A stretch of DNA of 47,943 nucleotides from Lachnospiraceae bacterium (GCA_017544285.1 JAFYEL010000007.1:1-47943), one strand, 5' to 3'; shown: positions 8,896 through 17,103, numbered from the stretch's first letter. Notes: a model not told the origin generated them from the letters alone. A program made the numbers and translations.

Positions 8896-10265
8896 TGGCA
8901 TTTGAGAGCCTTACCGACAAACTGCAAAATGTATTCAAGGGACTGCGCGGCAAGGGCCGCCTTACCGAGGAGGATGTAAAGACCTCCCTGAAGGAAGTTA
9001 AGCTGGCTCTCCTTGAGGCCGACGTAAACTTCAAGGTGGTTAAGCAGTTCGTAAAGAGCGTTCAGGAGCGAGCTGTGGGAGAGGACGTGATGAACGGACT
9101 CAACCCCGGTCAGATGGTCATCAAGATCGTTAACGAAGAGATGATCGCACTGATGGGAGGCGAGAGCGAGGAGCTCAAGCTGGAGCCCGGCAAGGCCATG
9201 ACCGTCATCATGATGTGCGGTCTCAACGGTGCCGGTAAGACCACCACCACCGCGAAGCTGGCGGGTAAGCTTAAGCTTAAAGGAAAGAAATGCCTGCTGG
9301 CAGCCTGCGACGTATACAGGCCCGCAGCAGCCCGTCAGCTCCAGGTAAACGGAGAAAAGGTGGAGGTTGACGTCTTCACCATGGGCGACAAGGTCAGTCC
9401 CGTGGATATAGCGGCGGCAGCTGTTTCCCACGCTGAAAAGCACGGCTACAACGTGGTGATCCTGGATACCGCGGGACGCCTTCAGATAGACGAAGAACTG
9501 ATGGACGAACTCGTCCATATCAAAGAGGCGGTAACTGTCCATAAGACCCTTCTGGTAGTGGACGCCTGTACCGGCCAGGCCGCAGTCGATGTGGCAAAGG
9601 GCTTTGACGAAAAGGTCGGCATAGACGGCGTCATCCTTTCAAAGGCCGACGGCGATTCCAGAGGCGGTGCGGCCCTTTCCGTAAGAGCGGTAACCGGCAA
9701 GCCCATCCTCTTTGTGGGTATGGGAGAAAAGCTCACCGATCTTGACCGGTTTTATCCCGACCGCATGGCCAGCCGTATCCTCGGCATGGGCGACGTGCTG
9801 ACCCTCATCGAAAAGGCCGGAGAAAACCTTGAGATGGATGAGGAGAAGGCCAGGGACCAGATGGAGCGCCTCAAGAAGGGACGCTTTGACTTCGACGACT
9901 ATCTTGAGAGCATGAAGCAGATGCGCAACATGGGAGGTCTTTCCAGCATCCTCTCCATGATGCCCGGCTTCGGAGGCCGGGGGATGGGCGATATAGAGTC
10001 CATGGTGGACGAAAACCAGCTTAAGAGGACGGAGGCCATAGTCCTCTCCATGACAAAGCGTGAAAGGAAGGATCCGGACATCCTGAACCCCTCCAGAAAG
10101 CGGAGGATCGCAAAGGGAGCCGGAGTGGACATATCCGAGGTGAACCGTCTCATAAAGCAGTTCGAACAGGGCCAGAAGATGATGAAGCAGATGGGTGGCC
10201 TCATGGGTGGCAAGCGCAAGGGCTTCGGAAGCCTGGGAAACATGTTCGGAGGTCTGAAATTCTGA
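8895..10265 (+). CDS. ffh: Signal recognition particle protein Ffh
   Basis: Ffh is the SRP54 GTPase. It binds signal peptides with its methionine-rich M domain and pairs with FtsY. The 456-residue protein shows GLNGAGKTTTTAKLA, DVYRPAAARQL, DTAGRLQ and a G4-region motif SKADGDSRGG, where most relatives have TKLDGD. The M domain (about 300-456) is Met-rich, with SRKRRIAKGAGVDISEVNRL binding the 4.5S RNA. It is coupled to ylxM by a 1-nt overlap. The SRP RNA gene itself is not in the window. Confidence 0.98.
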   Translation: MAFESLTDKLQNVFKGLRGKGRLTEEDVKTSLKEVKLALLEADVNFKVVKQFVKSVQERAVGEDVMNGLNPGQMVIKIVNEEMIALMGGESEELKLEPGKAMTVIMMCGLNGAGKTTTTAKLAGKLKLKGKKCLLAACDVYRPAAARQLQVNGEKVEVDVFTMGDKVSPVDIAAAAVSHAEKHGYNVVILDTAGRLQIDEELMDELVHIKEAVTVHKTLLVVDACTGQAAVDVAKGFDEKVGIDGVILSKADGDSRGGAALSVRAVTGKPILFVGMGEKLTDLDRFYPDRMASRILGMGDVLTLIEKAGENLEMDEEKARDQMERLKKGRFDFDDYLESMKQMRNMGGLSSILSMMPGFGGRGMGDIESMVDENQLKRTEAIVLSMTKRERKDPDILNPSRKRRIAKGAGVDISEVNRLIKQFEQGQKMMKQMGGLMGGKRKGFGSLGNMFGGLKF

Positions 10266-10274
10266 GCTTTTCCA

Positions 10275-10319
10275 TGTCAAGAAAAAATACTTGACACAAA
10301 GAATGGGATGTAGTATCAT
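10275..10319 (+). promoter_or_regulatory. rpsP promoter with overlapping inverted repeat
   Basis: TTGACA (10291-10296), a 17-bp spacer and TATCAT (10314-10319) form a near-consensus sigma-A promoter 48 nt before the rpsP ATG. The inverted repeat TGTCAAG (10275-10281) / CTTGACA (10290-10296), with an 8-nt A-rich spacer, covers the -35 box exactly. It may be an operator. It has no U-tract, so it is a poor candidate for the ffh terminator. Confidence 0.75.
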
Positions 10320-10366
10320 ACCATTCGTGCGTATACACAATCATTCAGATTTAAGGAGAAAATATC

Positions 10367-10612
10367 ATGGCAGTTAAAATCAGACTTCGCAGGATGGGTT
10401 ACAAGAAGAACCCTCTGTACAGAGTAATCGTAGCGGATTCAAGATCACCCCGTGACGGTCGTTTCATCGAGGAGATCGGCACCTACAATCCCAACACCGA
10501 CCCTTCAGAGTTCAAGCTCGACGAAGAGAAGGCAAAGAAGTGGCTCGAGAGCGGAGCACAGCCTACTGAGGTTGTCGGAAAGCTCTTCAAGATAGCCGGC
10601 ATAATCAAGTAA
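10367..10612 (+). CDS. rpsP: 30S ribosomal protein S16
   Basis: S16 is a small-subunit protein that stabilises the 5' domain of 16S rRNA. The 81-residue basic protein starts [19 protein letters not shown], the standard N-terminus, and contains [14 protein letters not shown]. An AAGGAG site precedes the ATG, and a strong promoter lies 48 nt upstream. It heads a ribosome-maturation cluster with khpA, rimM and trmD, the conserved order. Confidence 0.98.
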   Translation: MAVKIRLRRMGYKKNPLYRVIVADSRSPRDGRFIEEIGTYNPNTDPSEFKLDEEKAKKWLESGAQPTEVVGKLFKIAGIIK

Positions 10613-10623
10613 GAGGATCACAT

Positions 10624-10854
10624 ATGAAAGAACTTGTTGAGGTAATTGCCAAGGCTCTTGTGGAAAACCCCGATGAGGTTGTGGTTACCGAAAAAGAGGT
10701 TGACGGCGCGCTTGAGGTTGAGCTTGTTGTGGCCCCCTCTGACATGGGCAAGGTCATCGGCAAGCAGGGGCGCATAGCCAAGGCTATCCGTTCCGTGGTA
10801 AAGGCCGCTTCCACAAAAGAGGACAAAAAAGTCAATGTAAGCATCATGCAGTAA
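10624..10854 (+). CDS. khpA: KH-domain RNA-binding protein KhpA
   Basis: The 76-residue protein consists of one KH domain with the RNA-contacting loop IGKQGR (GxxG) in MGKVIGKQGRIAKAIRSVV. The family (YlqC/KhpA) binds RNA, often with KhpB, and affects cell shape and gene expression in Firmicutes. A GAGGAT site lies just before the ATG, 11 nt after rpsP. The rpsP-khpA-rimM-trmD order is conserved. Confidence 0.95.
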   Translation: MKELVEVIAKALVENPDEVVVTEKEVDGALEVELVVAPSDMGKVIGKQGRIAKAIRSVVKAASTKEDKKVNVSIMQ

Positions 10855-10857
10855 ATC

Positions 10858-10883
10858 CAATCCCGGGCGTCAGTCCGGGGTTG
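10858..10883 (+). terminator. Hairpin between khpA and rimM (attenuator or translational control)
   Basis: A 9-bp stem (CAATCCCGG 10858-10866 with CCGGGGTTG 10875-10883, one G-U pair, 8-nt loop) is followed by ATTTGTTTTT. It resembles a weak intrinsic terminator. The only purine-rich ribosome site for rimM (GGGG 10877-10880) lies in its 3' arm, so folding could also lower rimM translation. Confidence 0.5.
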
Positions 10884-10897
10884 ATTTGTTTTTGGAT

Positions 10898-11455
10898 ATG
10901 GATAAAAAAGATATGCTGAGAGTGGGAGTCATAACCCAGGCCCACGGAATAAAGGGCGAGGTAAAGGTATATCCCACCACCGACGATACAGCAAGATTTA
11001 AAAAACTTAAAACAGTCACTCTCTCAAAAGGGAAGGAGTCTGCCGAGTACACCGTATCCGGCGCCAGAGCCTCCAAGGGAATGGTGATCCTTGCCTTTAA
11101 GGAGGTCATGGATCGCAACGCTGCGGAGCTCCTCAAAAAGAGCGACATCCTCATCGACAGAAAGGATGCGGTAGCCCTTGGCAGGGACGAGTATTTCATA
11201 ACCGATCTCATCGGCCTTAAGGTAGTGGATGACGAGACGGGAGATCTCATCGGCACCCTTAAGGAGGTCATCGAGACCGGGGCAAACGATGTCTACGAGA
11301 TAACTCTGGATCCCAGCTTTCTTTACGAGGGGAAAAAGAGCGCATCCGACATGCTCTACGCACCGGCCATCAAAGAGTGCGTAAAGGGCGTTGATATGGA
11401 AAAGGGCGAGGTAAGGCTGTACCTGATGCCCGGACTCATAACCACAAAGGATTAA
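10898..11455 (+). CDS. rimM: 16S rRNA processing protein RimM
   Basis: RimM assists late 30S assembly by binding S19 and the 16S head. The protein has the N-terminal barrel motif VGVITQAHGIKGEVKVYP and a C-terminal PRC-type barrel (YFITDLIGLKVVDDETGDLIGTL). I take ATG 10898 (185 residues). TTG 10886 is closer to the GGGG at 10877-10880, and ATG 10913 would also leave a complete domain, so the start is uncertain. It ends 4 nt before trmD. Confidence 0.95.
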   Translation: MDKKDMLRVGVITQAHGIKGEVKVYPTTDDTARFKKLKTVTLSKGKESAEYTVSGARASKGMVILAFKEVMDRNAAELLKKSDILIDRKDAVALGRDEYFITDLIGLKVVDDETGDLIGTLKEVIETGANDVYEITLDPSFLYEGKKSASDMLYAPAIKECVKGVDMEKGEVRLYLMPGLITTKD

Positions 11456-11459
11456 CGGC

Positions 11460-12245
11460 ATGGATTTTCACGTACTGACCCTCTTCCCCGAAATGGTGAG
11501 GGACGGCCTTATGAACAGCATACTGAAACGGGCTGCGGAAAATGAGATCATATCATTTAACGCCGTGAACATCCGTGATTTCGCCTTCAACAAACACAAT
11601 TCCGTTGACGATTATACCTACGGCGGCGGAGCGGGAATGCTTATGCAGGCTGAGCCCGTGTATCAGGCATTTTCTTCCCTTAAGCTAAGGGATAAAAAGA
11701 AGTGCCGGGTGATCTACGCAAACGCCCAGGGGCTGCCCTTTACACAGCAGGCGGCAGCAGAGCTTGCAAAGGAGGAGGAGCTGGTCTTCCTCTGCGGTCA
11801 CTATGAGGGTATCGATGAAAGGGTATTGGATGAGATAGTGACGGATAATTTTTCCATCGGCGACTACGTGCTCACCGGCGGCGAGCTTCCGGTGATGGTG
11901 ATGATAGACACCATAGCCAGGCTTATCCCCGGAGTCCTTGGAAATGAGACCTCCGCCGTGGGAGAGTCATACCAGAACAACCTTTTGGAGTATCCCCAGT
12001 ACACAAGGCCCGAGGTGTGGCATGATATGGCGGTGCCTCCCGTTTTAATGAGCGGCGACCATCAGAAGGTCGATGAGTGGAGGCTTATGCAGTCGATCCT
12101 TCGCACGTATGAGCGGCGGCCTGATATGTACGAAAAATTCAGAGATGAGGCCATGGAAAATGAAAAGCAGCTGAAGCCCAAAAGACGGAAGCTTACCAAA
12201 TTTTTCAGGGAGATAGAGAGCGAAGATAAGGCAGAGCCGGATTAG
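11460..12245 (+). CDS. trmD: tRNA (guanine-N1)-methyltransferase TrmD
   Basis: TrmD methylates G37 of tRNAs that read codons starting with C, which prevents +1 frameshifting. The 261-residue SPOUT enzyme shows MDFHVLTLFPEM, the knot segment GHYEGIDERV, and SIGDYVLTGGELPVM, which forms the SAM-binding knot. It lies 4 nt after rimM. Its last four bases overlap the stop of the convergent minus-strand regulator gene. In Bacillus, rplS would follow; here it lies about 13 kb away. Confidence 0.98.
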   Translation: MDFHVLTLFPEMVRDGLMNSILKRAAENEIISFNAVNIRDFAFNKHNSVDDYTYGGGAGMLMQAEPVYQAFSSLKLRDKKKCRVIYANAQGLPFTQQAAAELAKEEELVFLCGHYEGIDERVLDEIVTDNFSIGDYVLTGGELPVMVMIDTIARLIPGVLGNETSAVGESYQNNLLEYPQYTRPEVWHDMAVPPVLMSGDHQKVDEWRLMQSILRTYERRPDMYEKFRDEAMENEKQLKPKRRKLTKFFREIESEDKAEPD

Positions 12246-12988
12246 GACTCTGTCTTTTGCTTTTTCATCCTTTTCCTGAGGATGCAGTAGTATATGAAAT
12301 GCAGGGGCGGGCAGAAGAGCTTTCGTCCGTCCGTCATGATGAAGATGCAGAGAAAGGCCGAGGTGATATGCTCGAGATTTATTACGAAACCCGAGCCAAT
12401 CAACTTCAGGCTTTTTTTCTTTTCGAACTGTCCGCCGAAGCCCTTGAGGCTTTCCATCACATGGACCTTGCGGCCCTCGGTGAGATACACGTCGGTGAAC
12501 CTTCCGGCCGGAAGGGCGTACATGATCTCATAGTCGTAGACGTAGTAGGTTTCCTTGCCGCCGCGGATCTCATAGCGCACCGGAAGGGTGGCCTTTTCGG
12601 CGGTTCTTTTGTCCAGGACCGAACGGACAAAGGCGGTGGTGATGGGCTTTTTAAAGGTCACCACATTTTCAAGGTCATCGGGCAGGGGCGGCATGTCTAT
12701 GTCTTCGCGGTAGAACAGCACGATGGGAGCTACCACTCCGGCGGCCCTTATCTCACGGGCGGTCTCGATGTTTATGGAACCGTCGGTGCTCACGGCGCTG
12801 TCGGCGGCATCGATGAAAAAGATGTCGTGCTTCATGGGATACACCAGCAGCGAACCGGTGCTTCCGAAGGATTCGCTGTAGAGGGTGACGCCGCTCGAGG
12901 CCCTTGCCTCTTTTTCCTTGCCAAGTATGCGTTCCATCTGACGCCGGTCTCCCGGGTGTACGTCAAAAACCGCTGCGTTAAAGGTCAT
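12242..12988 (-). CDS. LytTR-family response regulator with a degenerate receiver
   Basis: The 248-residue protein has a receiver-like N-terminus and a LytTR DNA-binding C-terminus (about 145-240, with RFTDVYLTEGRKVHVMESL and a conserved GSGFVINLEHI stretch). In the receiver, the candidate phospho-Asp is D60 (FFID) and a KKP motif is near 113-115. Only one of the usual two acidic pocket residues is obvious (D9), so phosphorylation may be weak. An AGGAG-type site precedes the start. It follows a DUF1294 gene on the same strand and converges on trmD. No adjacent LytS-type kinase is present. Confidence 0.8.
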   Translation of the reverse strand: MTFNAAVFDVHPGDRRQMERILGKEKEARASSGVTLYSESFGSTGSLLVYPMKHDIFFIDAADSAVSTDGSINIETAREIRAAGVVAPIVLFYREDIDMPPLPDDLENVVTFKKPITTAFVRSVLDKRTAEKATLPVRYEIRGGKETYYVYDYEIMYALPAGRFTDVYLTEGRKVHVMESLKGFGGQFEKKKSLKLIGSGFVINLEHITSAFLCIFIMTDGRKLFCPPLHFIYYCILRKRMKKQKTES

Positions 12989-13001
12989 AGCCTGCTCCTG
13001 T

Positions 13002-13319
13002 CTACAAAACCATCAGTTCAAAGGGTGATGCGAATAAAAACCAGAGTAGAAGTCCTATCTGTATCAGCAGTATCAGAGGCAGCCCGATGATGAAAAGCAG
13101 ATGCTTTGTCTTGTGGCGGAATGCATACATGCCTATGATGGCACCTACGCACCCGCCGATGGCTGCCACGAAAAAGAGTGTGGCTTCGGGGACACGCCAG
13201 GCCTGCCGCCGGGCTTTGTCCTTGTCCACCCCCATCATTATCAGTCCTATGAGGTTTATCACCAGCAGATATATGCCGGCTATGGTCCAAAGCTGTAGCT
13301 TAAGATTTCCGGAAAACAT
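13002..13319 (-). CDS. DUF1294 family membrane protein
   Basis: This 105-residue protein has three to four hydrophobic segments and the family's central motif: a Lys/Arg-rich loop DKDKARRQAWRVPEATL followed by GGCVGAIIGMYAFRHKTKH. DUF1294 proteins are small integral membrane proteins of unknown function. A GGAGG site lies 5 nt before the ATG. It is upstream of the LytTR gene by 13 nt and is probably co-transcribed with it. Confidence 0.88.
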   Translation of the reverse strand: MFSGNLKLQLWTIAGIYLLVINLIGLIMMGVDKDKARRQAWRVPEATLFFVAAIGGCVGAIIGMYAFRHKTKHLLFIIGLPLILLIQIGLLLWFLFASPFELMVL

Positions 13320-13337
13320 CCCTTACCTCCGCTGTTC

Positions 13338-13343
13338 AGTATA
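13338..13343 (-). promoter_or_regulatory. Possible -10 box for the DUF1294-LytTR operon
   Basis: On the minus strand, TATACT lies 19 nt before the DUF1294 ATG. No strong -35 was found at 17 bp. With so little leader before the GGAGG site, the start point would be very near the ribosome site. Confidence 0.35.
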
Positions 13344-13373
13344 TCACAAACACCCGGCGGAGACTATAAGTGA

Positions 13374-13402
13374 TTGTGCCGGGGATGAAAAAAAGGTATA
13401 AT
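13374..13402 (+). promoter_or_regulatory. Promoter for the zinc-ribbon protein gene
   Basis: TTGTGC (13374-13379), a 17-bp spacer and a perfect TATAAT (13397-13402) stand 20 nt before the first ATG. The short distance places the start site next to the AAGGAG ribosome site. Confidence 0.5.
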
Positions 13403-13421
13403 CATTTGATAAAGGAGATTA

Positions 13422-14189
13422 ATGATGATTTCGTATTACAGTCAGCTTTTGGGGCTAATTTTATCCGCGGCTGTGGTGATGGCCATAACGCATCATCTGC
13501 TGCATGGGTCGGGTGACAGCGACCCCTATCGTGAGGAGGGGCGCCTGGATCCCGCCACCATAAAAGCACTTAAGGCACAGGCAGCAGGTGAGAAATATTC
13601 AAGGGTAAAACCGGTGGTCAACAACACTCCCTTTTTCCTTCCAAAGATAGGAAGGGACTTCCCGGATTTTAATTACACCGAGATGCAGAGGCGGGTCACC
13701 ACCATTCTTGTGTCTTATCTTAGGGCCATAGACCAGGAGGATGTATCCCTCCTTGTGGGGGGCGGCGAGGAGCTTAAGCAGTCCCTGAAGCTCCACCTCA
13801 ACAACCTCAAAGACAACGGAGTTCATGAAAACTTCGACGATATAGTGGTAAACCGCACCGAGATCTCAAAGTACTTCAAAGATCCGGGCCGCTGCACCAT
13901 CACCTTCCAGTGTTCCCTTGAGTGTAAGCACAACAAGATAATCGACGGAGAGGTGAAGGAGGGCAGCGAAGAGATCGGATACCAGACCAGGTTTGAGATA
14001 GATATGGTCTATATCCAGGACCGTGATCTGGTGAAGAACGACAGCCAGAAGGCCCTGGGCTACAACTGTCCCAACTGCGGTGCCCCCATAACATCCCTTG
14101 AGTCAAAGGTCTGCGAATATTGCGGCGCTGCCATCGAAGAGTACAATATCAAGGTTTGGACCGTCACCGCCATACGCGAGTGCTATTGA
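13422..14189 (+). CDS. Membrane-anchored protein with C-terminal zinc ribbon
   Basis: The 255-residue protein has an N-terminal hydrophobic segment (about 5-25), a soluble middle region and a C-terminal zinc-ribbon with cysteines at 216, 219, 231 and 234 (CPNCG...CEYCG). The middle region (PDFNYTEMQRRVTTILVSYLRAID onward) resembles Tim44-like domains seen in bacterial zinc-ribbon membrane proteins, but this is tentative. ATG 13425 is an equally good start, better spaced from AAGGAG (13413-13417). It is followed 17 nt later by the VanX-like gene. The function is unknown. Confidence 0.8.
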   Translation: MMISYYSQLLGLILSAAVVMAITHHLLHGSGDSDPYREEGRLDPATIKALKAQAAGEKYSRVKPVVNNTPFFLPKIGRDFPDFNYTEMQRRVTTILVSYLRAIDQEDVSLLVGGGEELKQSLKLHLNNLKDNGVHENFDDIVVNRTEISKYFKDPGRCTITFQCSLECKHNKIIDGEVKEGSEEIGYQTRFEIDMVYIQDRDLVKNDSQKALGYNCPNCGAPITSLESKVCEYCGAAIEEYNIKVWTVTAIRECY

Positions 14190-14206
14190 TATCCGGAGGT
14201 ATTAAC

Positions 14207-14854
14207 ATGAAACCCAATCCCATGGATGCATCAGGCTTCGTCCTCCTTTCCGACTTTGTGCCGGAGGTGATCCAGGAGATACGATATTTTTCAACCTATA
14301 ATTTCCTCGGTGAACGGGTCACGGGTTACGAAGAGCCCTGTGCCATCATAACCGTGCAGGCTGCCAGAGCTCTTAAGAACGCGGCCGGCGAGCTCAATGT
14401 CCAGGGCTACCGCCTGAAGGTATTTGACGCCTACAGGCCCGCCTGTGCCGTAAAGCATTTCTGCCTCTGGGGAGTGGACGACCTGGACCGGCGGATGAAG
14501 CCCTTCTTTTATCCCGACCTTGAAAAACAGGAGCTCTTTGCAAAGGGCTATATCGCCTCACAGTCCGGACACAGCAGGGGAAGCACAGTGGATCTTACCC
14601 TCTTTGACATGCAGACCGGAAAAGAGGTGGACATGGGAAGTCCCTTCGACTTCTTCAGCGAAAAGTCCCACCCGGATCACAAAGGGATCACCGACGAGCA
14701 GTACGAAAACCGCATGTTTCTGCAAAAGACCATGGTAAGGCACGGCTTTGTGCCCATCGACTGCGAGTGGTGGCATTTCACCCTGGGTGACGAACCCTAC
14801 AGGGACACCTATTTCGAATTTCCCGTTTCCTCCAGATACCTGCAGGGCAGGTAA
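14207..14854 (+). CDS. D-alanyl-D-alanine dipeptidase (VanX/DdpX family)
   Basis: This 215-residue zinc peptidase of family M15D should hydrolyse D-Ala-D-Ala or related dipeptides. The metal site motifs are SGHSRGSTVDLTL (His and Asp ligands) and EWWHF (catalytic Glu, ligand His). ATG 14207 follows a GGAGG site by 8 nt. It has no signal peptide, so the enzyme is probably cytoplasmic. There is no vanHA partner or VanRS pair here, so a role in wall-fragment recycling is more likely than glycopeptide resistance (inference). Confidence 0.9.
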   Translation: MKPNPMDASGFVLLSDFVPEVIQEIRYFSTYNFLGERVTGYEEPCAIITVQAARALKNAAGELNVQGYRLKVFDAYRPACAVKHFCLWGVDDLDRRMKPFFYPDLEKQELFAKGYIASQSGHSRGSTVDLTLFDMQTGKEVDMGSPFDFFSEKSHPDHKGITDEQYENRMFLQKTMVRHGFVPIDCEWWHFTLGDEPYRDTYFEFPVSSRYLQGR

Positions 14855-14876
14855 AGCAGGCGCGTATCCATAAAAC

Positions 14877-14905
14877 TATACAAAATCGAAAAAACGCGCT
14901 ATAAT
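14877..14905 (+). promoter_or_regulatory. Promoter for the histidine-kinase-like gene
   Basis: TATACA (14877-14882), a 17-bp spacer and a perfect TATAAT (14900-14905). The expected start site (about 14912) falls in the GGAGG at 14912-14916, giving a very short leader before the ATG at 14930. Confidence 0.55.
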
Positions 14906-14929
14906 GGCAGGTGGAGGTTTTTCTTTATT

Positions 14930-17059
14930 ATGGCAATCTGGCTCAGCGTAGTATTGGTTATACTGGGCATCATGAACATTTCCGTGGGCATGCTTGCCAT
15001 TGCGGACGGAAATCGTGATATCCTCGTAAACAGGCTTTTCTTTATCGTATGCTTCACCAGCATGGTGTGGTGCATAGGTTATGCTCTCATGGGAATAGCT
15101 CCCGGTGAGCTTGCTTCCTATGTCCTTCGTGCGGTAGCTCTCTTCGGAGTTTTTTCCTGTTGCGCGGCCATAGTGTTCTATACGCAGAACATGAGCCGAA
15201 TCTTTTTCAAATATCAGAGGGCCTTTGAAGTCTATCTCATCAGCGGAGGCCTTTTCAGCTATGTGGCGGTGGCCATGCCCCAGGCAGTCACCTTCACCAT
15301 GACTCCCTACGGCAGATATTATGTTTCGAATCAGTGGATAGGCAGGTATATCCAGTACGTATACCTGGCGTCTCTTTTTGCTGTCTGTCTTCACATCGCC
15401 TTTAAATGGTGGAAGGGCACAAAGTACAAGCGTGAAAAGCGCATGGCCAGATATCTGGTCGTCAGCTCCGTGGTCATTACCCTGGGGGCGTTTTTTGACG
15501 CGGTCTTCCCGCTCTTCGGCATGACCGCATTTCCCTCCAGCGCCATCACCACCTTTATCTATATCCAGCTTCTCTTCATGGGGCTGCGTCAGTACAACGC
15601 CACGGTGATCGCCACCGCCAGCGTTTCCCGCACTATCTTTAAGACCATAGCCACTCCCGTTGTCATCATAGGCGACAGGATGGAAGTCATAGAGTGCAAT
15701 GAAAAAGCATGCGAATACCTGGGCGGCACCATGGAAGAGCTCATGGACGCACACTATTTCGACTGGATCAGGTTCACAAAGCCCGATGAGGCCGAGCGCA
15801 TCAGGATAGACCTCATGAACCTCACGGAAGAGATCGAGTTCCAGGCCTACATCCGGAGCAGCGGTGATTCCTGTACCATAGTGGCAACTCCCATATACGA
15901 CCGTTTCGGCGAGCTGCTCTGCCTTATCTGCATGCTCAACGACAACACCAAATACGAAAATATCCGCAAGGCTGCCGACATGGCCGAGCACAGGGCGGAA
16001 ATGTCCGAGGCCGTTGAAAAGGCCTTCATCAGAAGGGTCAATGACAAGCTCCGCACGCCCATACAGGAAACGGTGGCATACCTTGACTCCATCAAGGACA
16101 GGCTGGATGCCCTCACCGCCTACGATGCAGAGCACATCAGGTTCCTGTGCATCGACAACGTACGCCTTCTGGACAAGATAGACGAGCTTCTGGATATCTC
16201 CAGGATCGAAGCCGGCGGCTTCGAGCTTGAGAACCATAAATTCGACCTTGAGAGTCTGATGCTTGAGGTCATCGCCGAGGCGGGAGAGATGATAGACGAG
16301 TCGAAGCTCAGGCTTATAACCCGTATCTCCCCCAAGGTCCCCAAGATCATAATCGGCGACAGAAAGAGGCTTAAGTATGTCCTCGGCGTCATACTTGCCA
16401 ACGCCGTAAGGTTTACCGAGCAGGGAAGGATCATGCTCCAGCTTTCCGCAAAAGTCAGCTTCGGAGTGGTAAAGCTCATGTTCAGCATATCCGATACCGG
16501 CCTCGGTATCGAAGAGAGAGAGCTGGATTACCTCTTCGGCATACCCGATGAAAACGGCGGAAAGATCAGCGAGGGCGCGGGCCTTTCACTTTCGGCCTGC
16601 TCAAAGATCGTAAAGCTCATGGACGGAAAGATAAAAGTCAGGAGCTCACCGGGCATGGGCACCACCTTCAGCTTCGACGTAAACATGACCACCGACGACG
16701 AGCAGGGCATAGTTCCCTATGGCGAGTACAAGCAAAAGGTCATGATCATCATGGACGATCAGTTCAAGACCGAGGCAATGGCCCACACACTGAGGGAGCT
16801 TGGCATCGAGTGCGATACCATGATCAGGGAGCGCATCGAGAATACCAACCTTTCGGAGGACGATTCCGTCACTCTGGTGCTTGTGGGTGCAGGCATAATG
16901 AGCCGCATGAAGGCCTACCTGAAACAGGCTTACAGATACGCCGACTTTGTGCCGGTGTACAGCTATAAGAATTACAACCGCCTTGAGAAGGGGGCGGAAG
17001 GAATCTGCGAAAGCTTTATCTTTTCACAGATCAGGGATGTCCTCAGGACCAGATCCTGA
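14930..17059 (+). CDS. 7TM histidine-kinase-like protein lacking the phospho-acceptor His
   Basis: The 709-residue protein has seven or so membrane segments (residues 1-225), a PAS-like domain (about 235-340), a dimerisation helix, a HATPase domain (about 440-590) and a C-terminal domain that looks like a degenerate receiver (about 600-705). The ATPase N, G1 and G2 boxes are intact (LANAVRFTEQG, DTGLGI, GAGLSLSACSKIVKLMDG). The H-box reads FIRRVNDKLRTP, with Asp372 where the kinase His should be. It may act as an ATP-sensing pseudokinase. GGAGG is 13 nt before the ATG, an unusually long spacing. No adjacent response regulator gene follows; glgC does. Confidence 0.88.
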   Translation: MAIWLSVVLVILGIMNISVGMLAIADGNRDILVNRLFFIVCFTSMVWCIGYALMGIAPGELASYVLRAVALFGVFSCCAAIVFYTQNMSRIFFKYQRAFEVYLISGGLFSYVAVAMPQAVTFTMTPYGRYYVSNQWIGRYIQYVYLASLFAVCLHIAFKWWKGTKYKREKRMARYLVVSSVVITLGAFFDAVFPLFGMTAFPSSAITTFIYIQLLFMGLRQYNATVIATASVSRTIFKTIATPVVIIGDRMEVIECNEKACEYLGGTMEELMDAHYFDWIRFTKPDEAERIRIDLMNLTEEIEFQAYIRSSGDSCTIVATPIYDRFGELLCLICMLNDNTKYENIRKAADMAEHRAEMSEAVEKAFIRRVNDKLRTPIQETVAYLDSIKDRLDALTAYDAEHIRFLCIDNVRLLDKIDELLDISRIEAGGFELENHKFDLESLMLEVIAEAGEMIDESKLRLITRISPKVPKIIIGDRKRLKYVLGVILANAVRFTEQGRIMLQLSAKVSFGVVKLMFSISDTGLGIEERELDYLFGIPDENGGKISEGAGLSLSACSKIVKLMDGKIKVRSSPGMGTTFSFDVNMTTDDEQGIVPYGEYKQKVMIIMDDQFKTEAMAHTLRELGIECDTMIRERIENTNLSEDDSVTLVLVGAGIMSRMKAYLKQAYRYADFVPVYSYKNYNRLEKGAEGICESFIFSQIRDVLRTRS

Positions 17060-17103
17060 ATGTGAAAGGTTTAGTTTAAATCAAATAATACGGGGGTAAA
17101 TGT

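Noticed and set aside
12257..13090. Forward 277-codon frame opposite the LytTR gene
   Set aside because: The minus-strand gene has a LytTR domain and a ribosome site; the forward frame has neither.
14876..16237. Long minus-strand frame of 453 codons opposite the kinase-like gene
   Set aside because: It lies antisense to a protein with clear kinase domains, and its composition (His/Gly/Tyr-rich) is typical of shadow frames in GC-rich genes.
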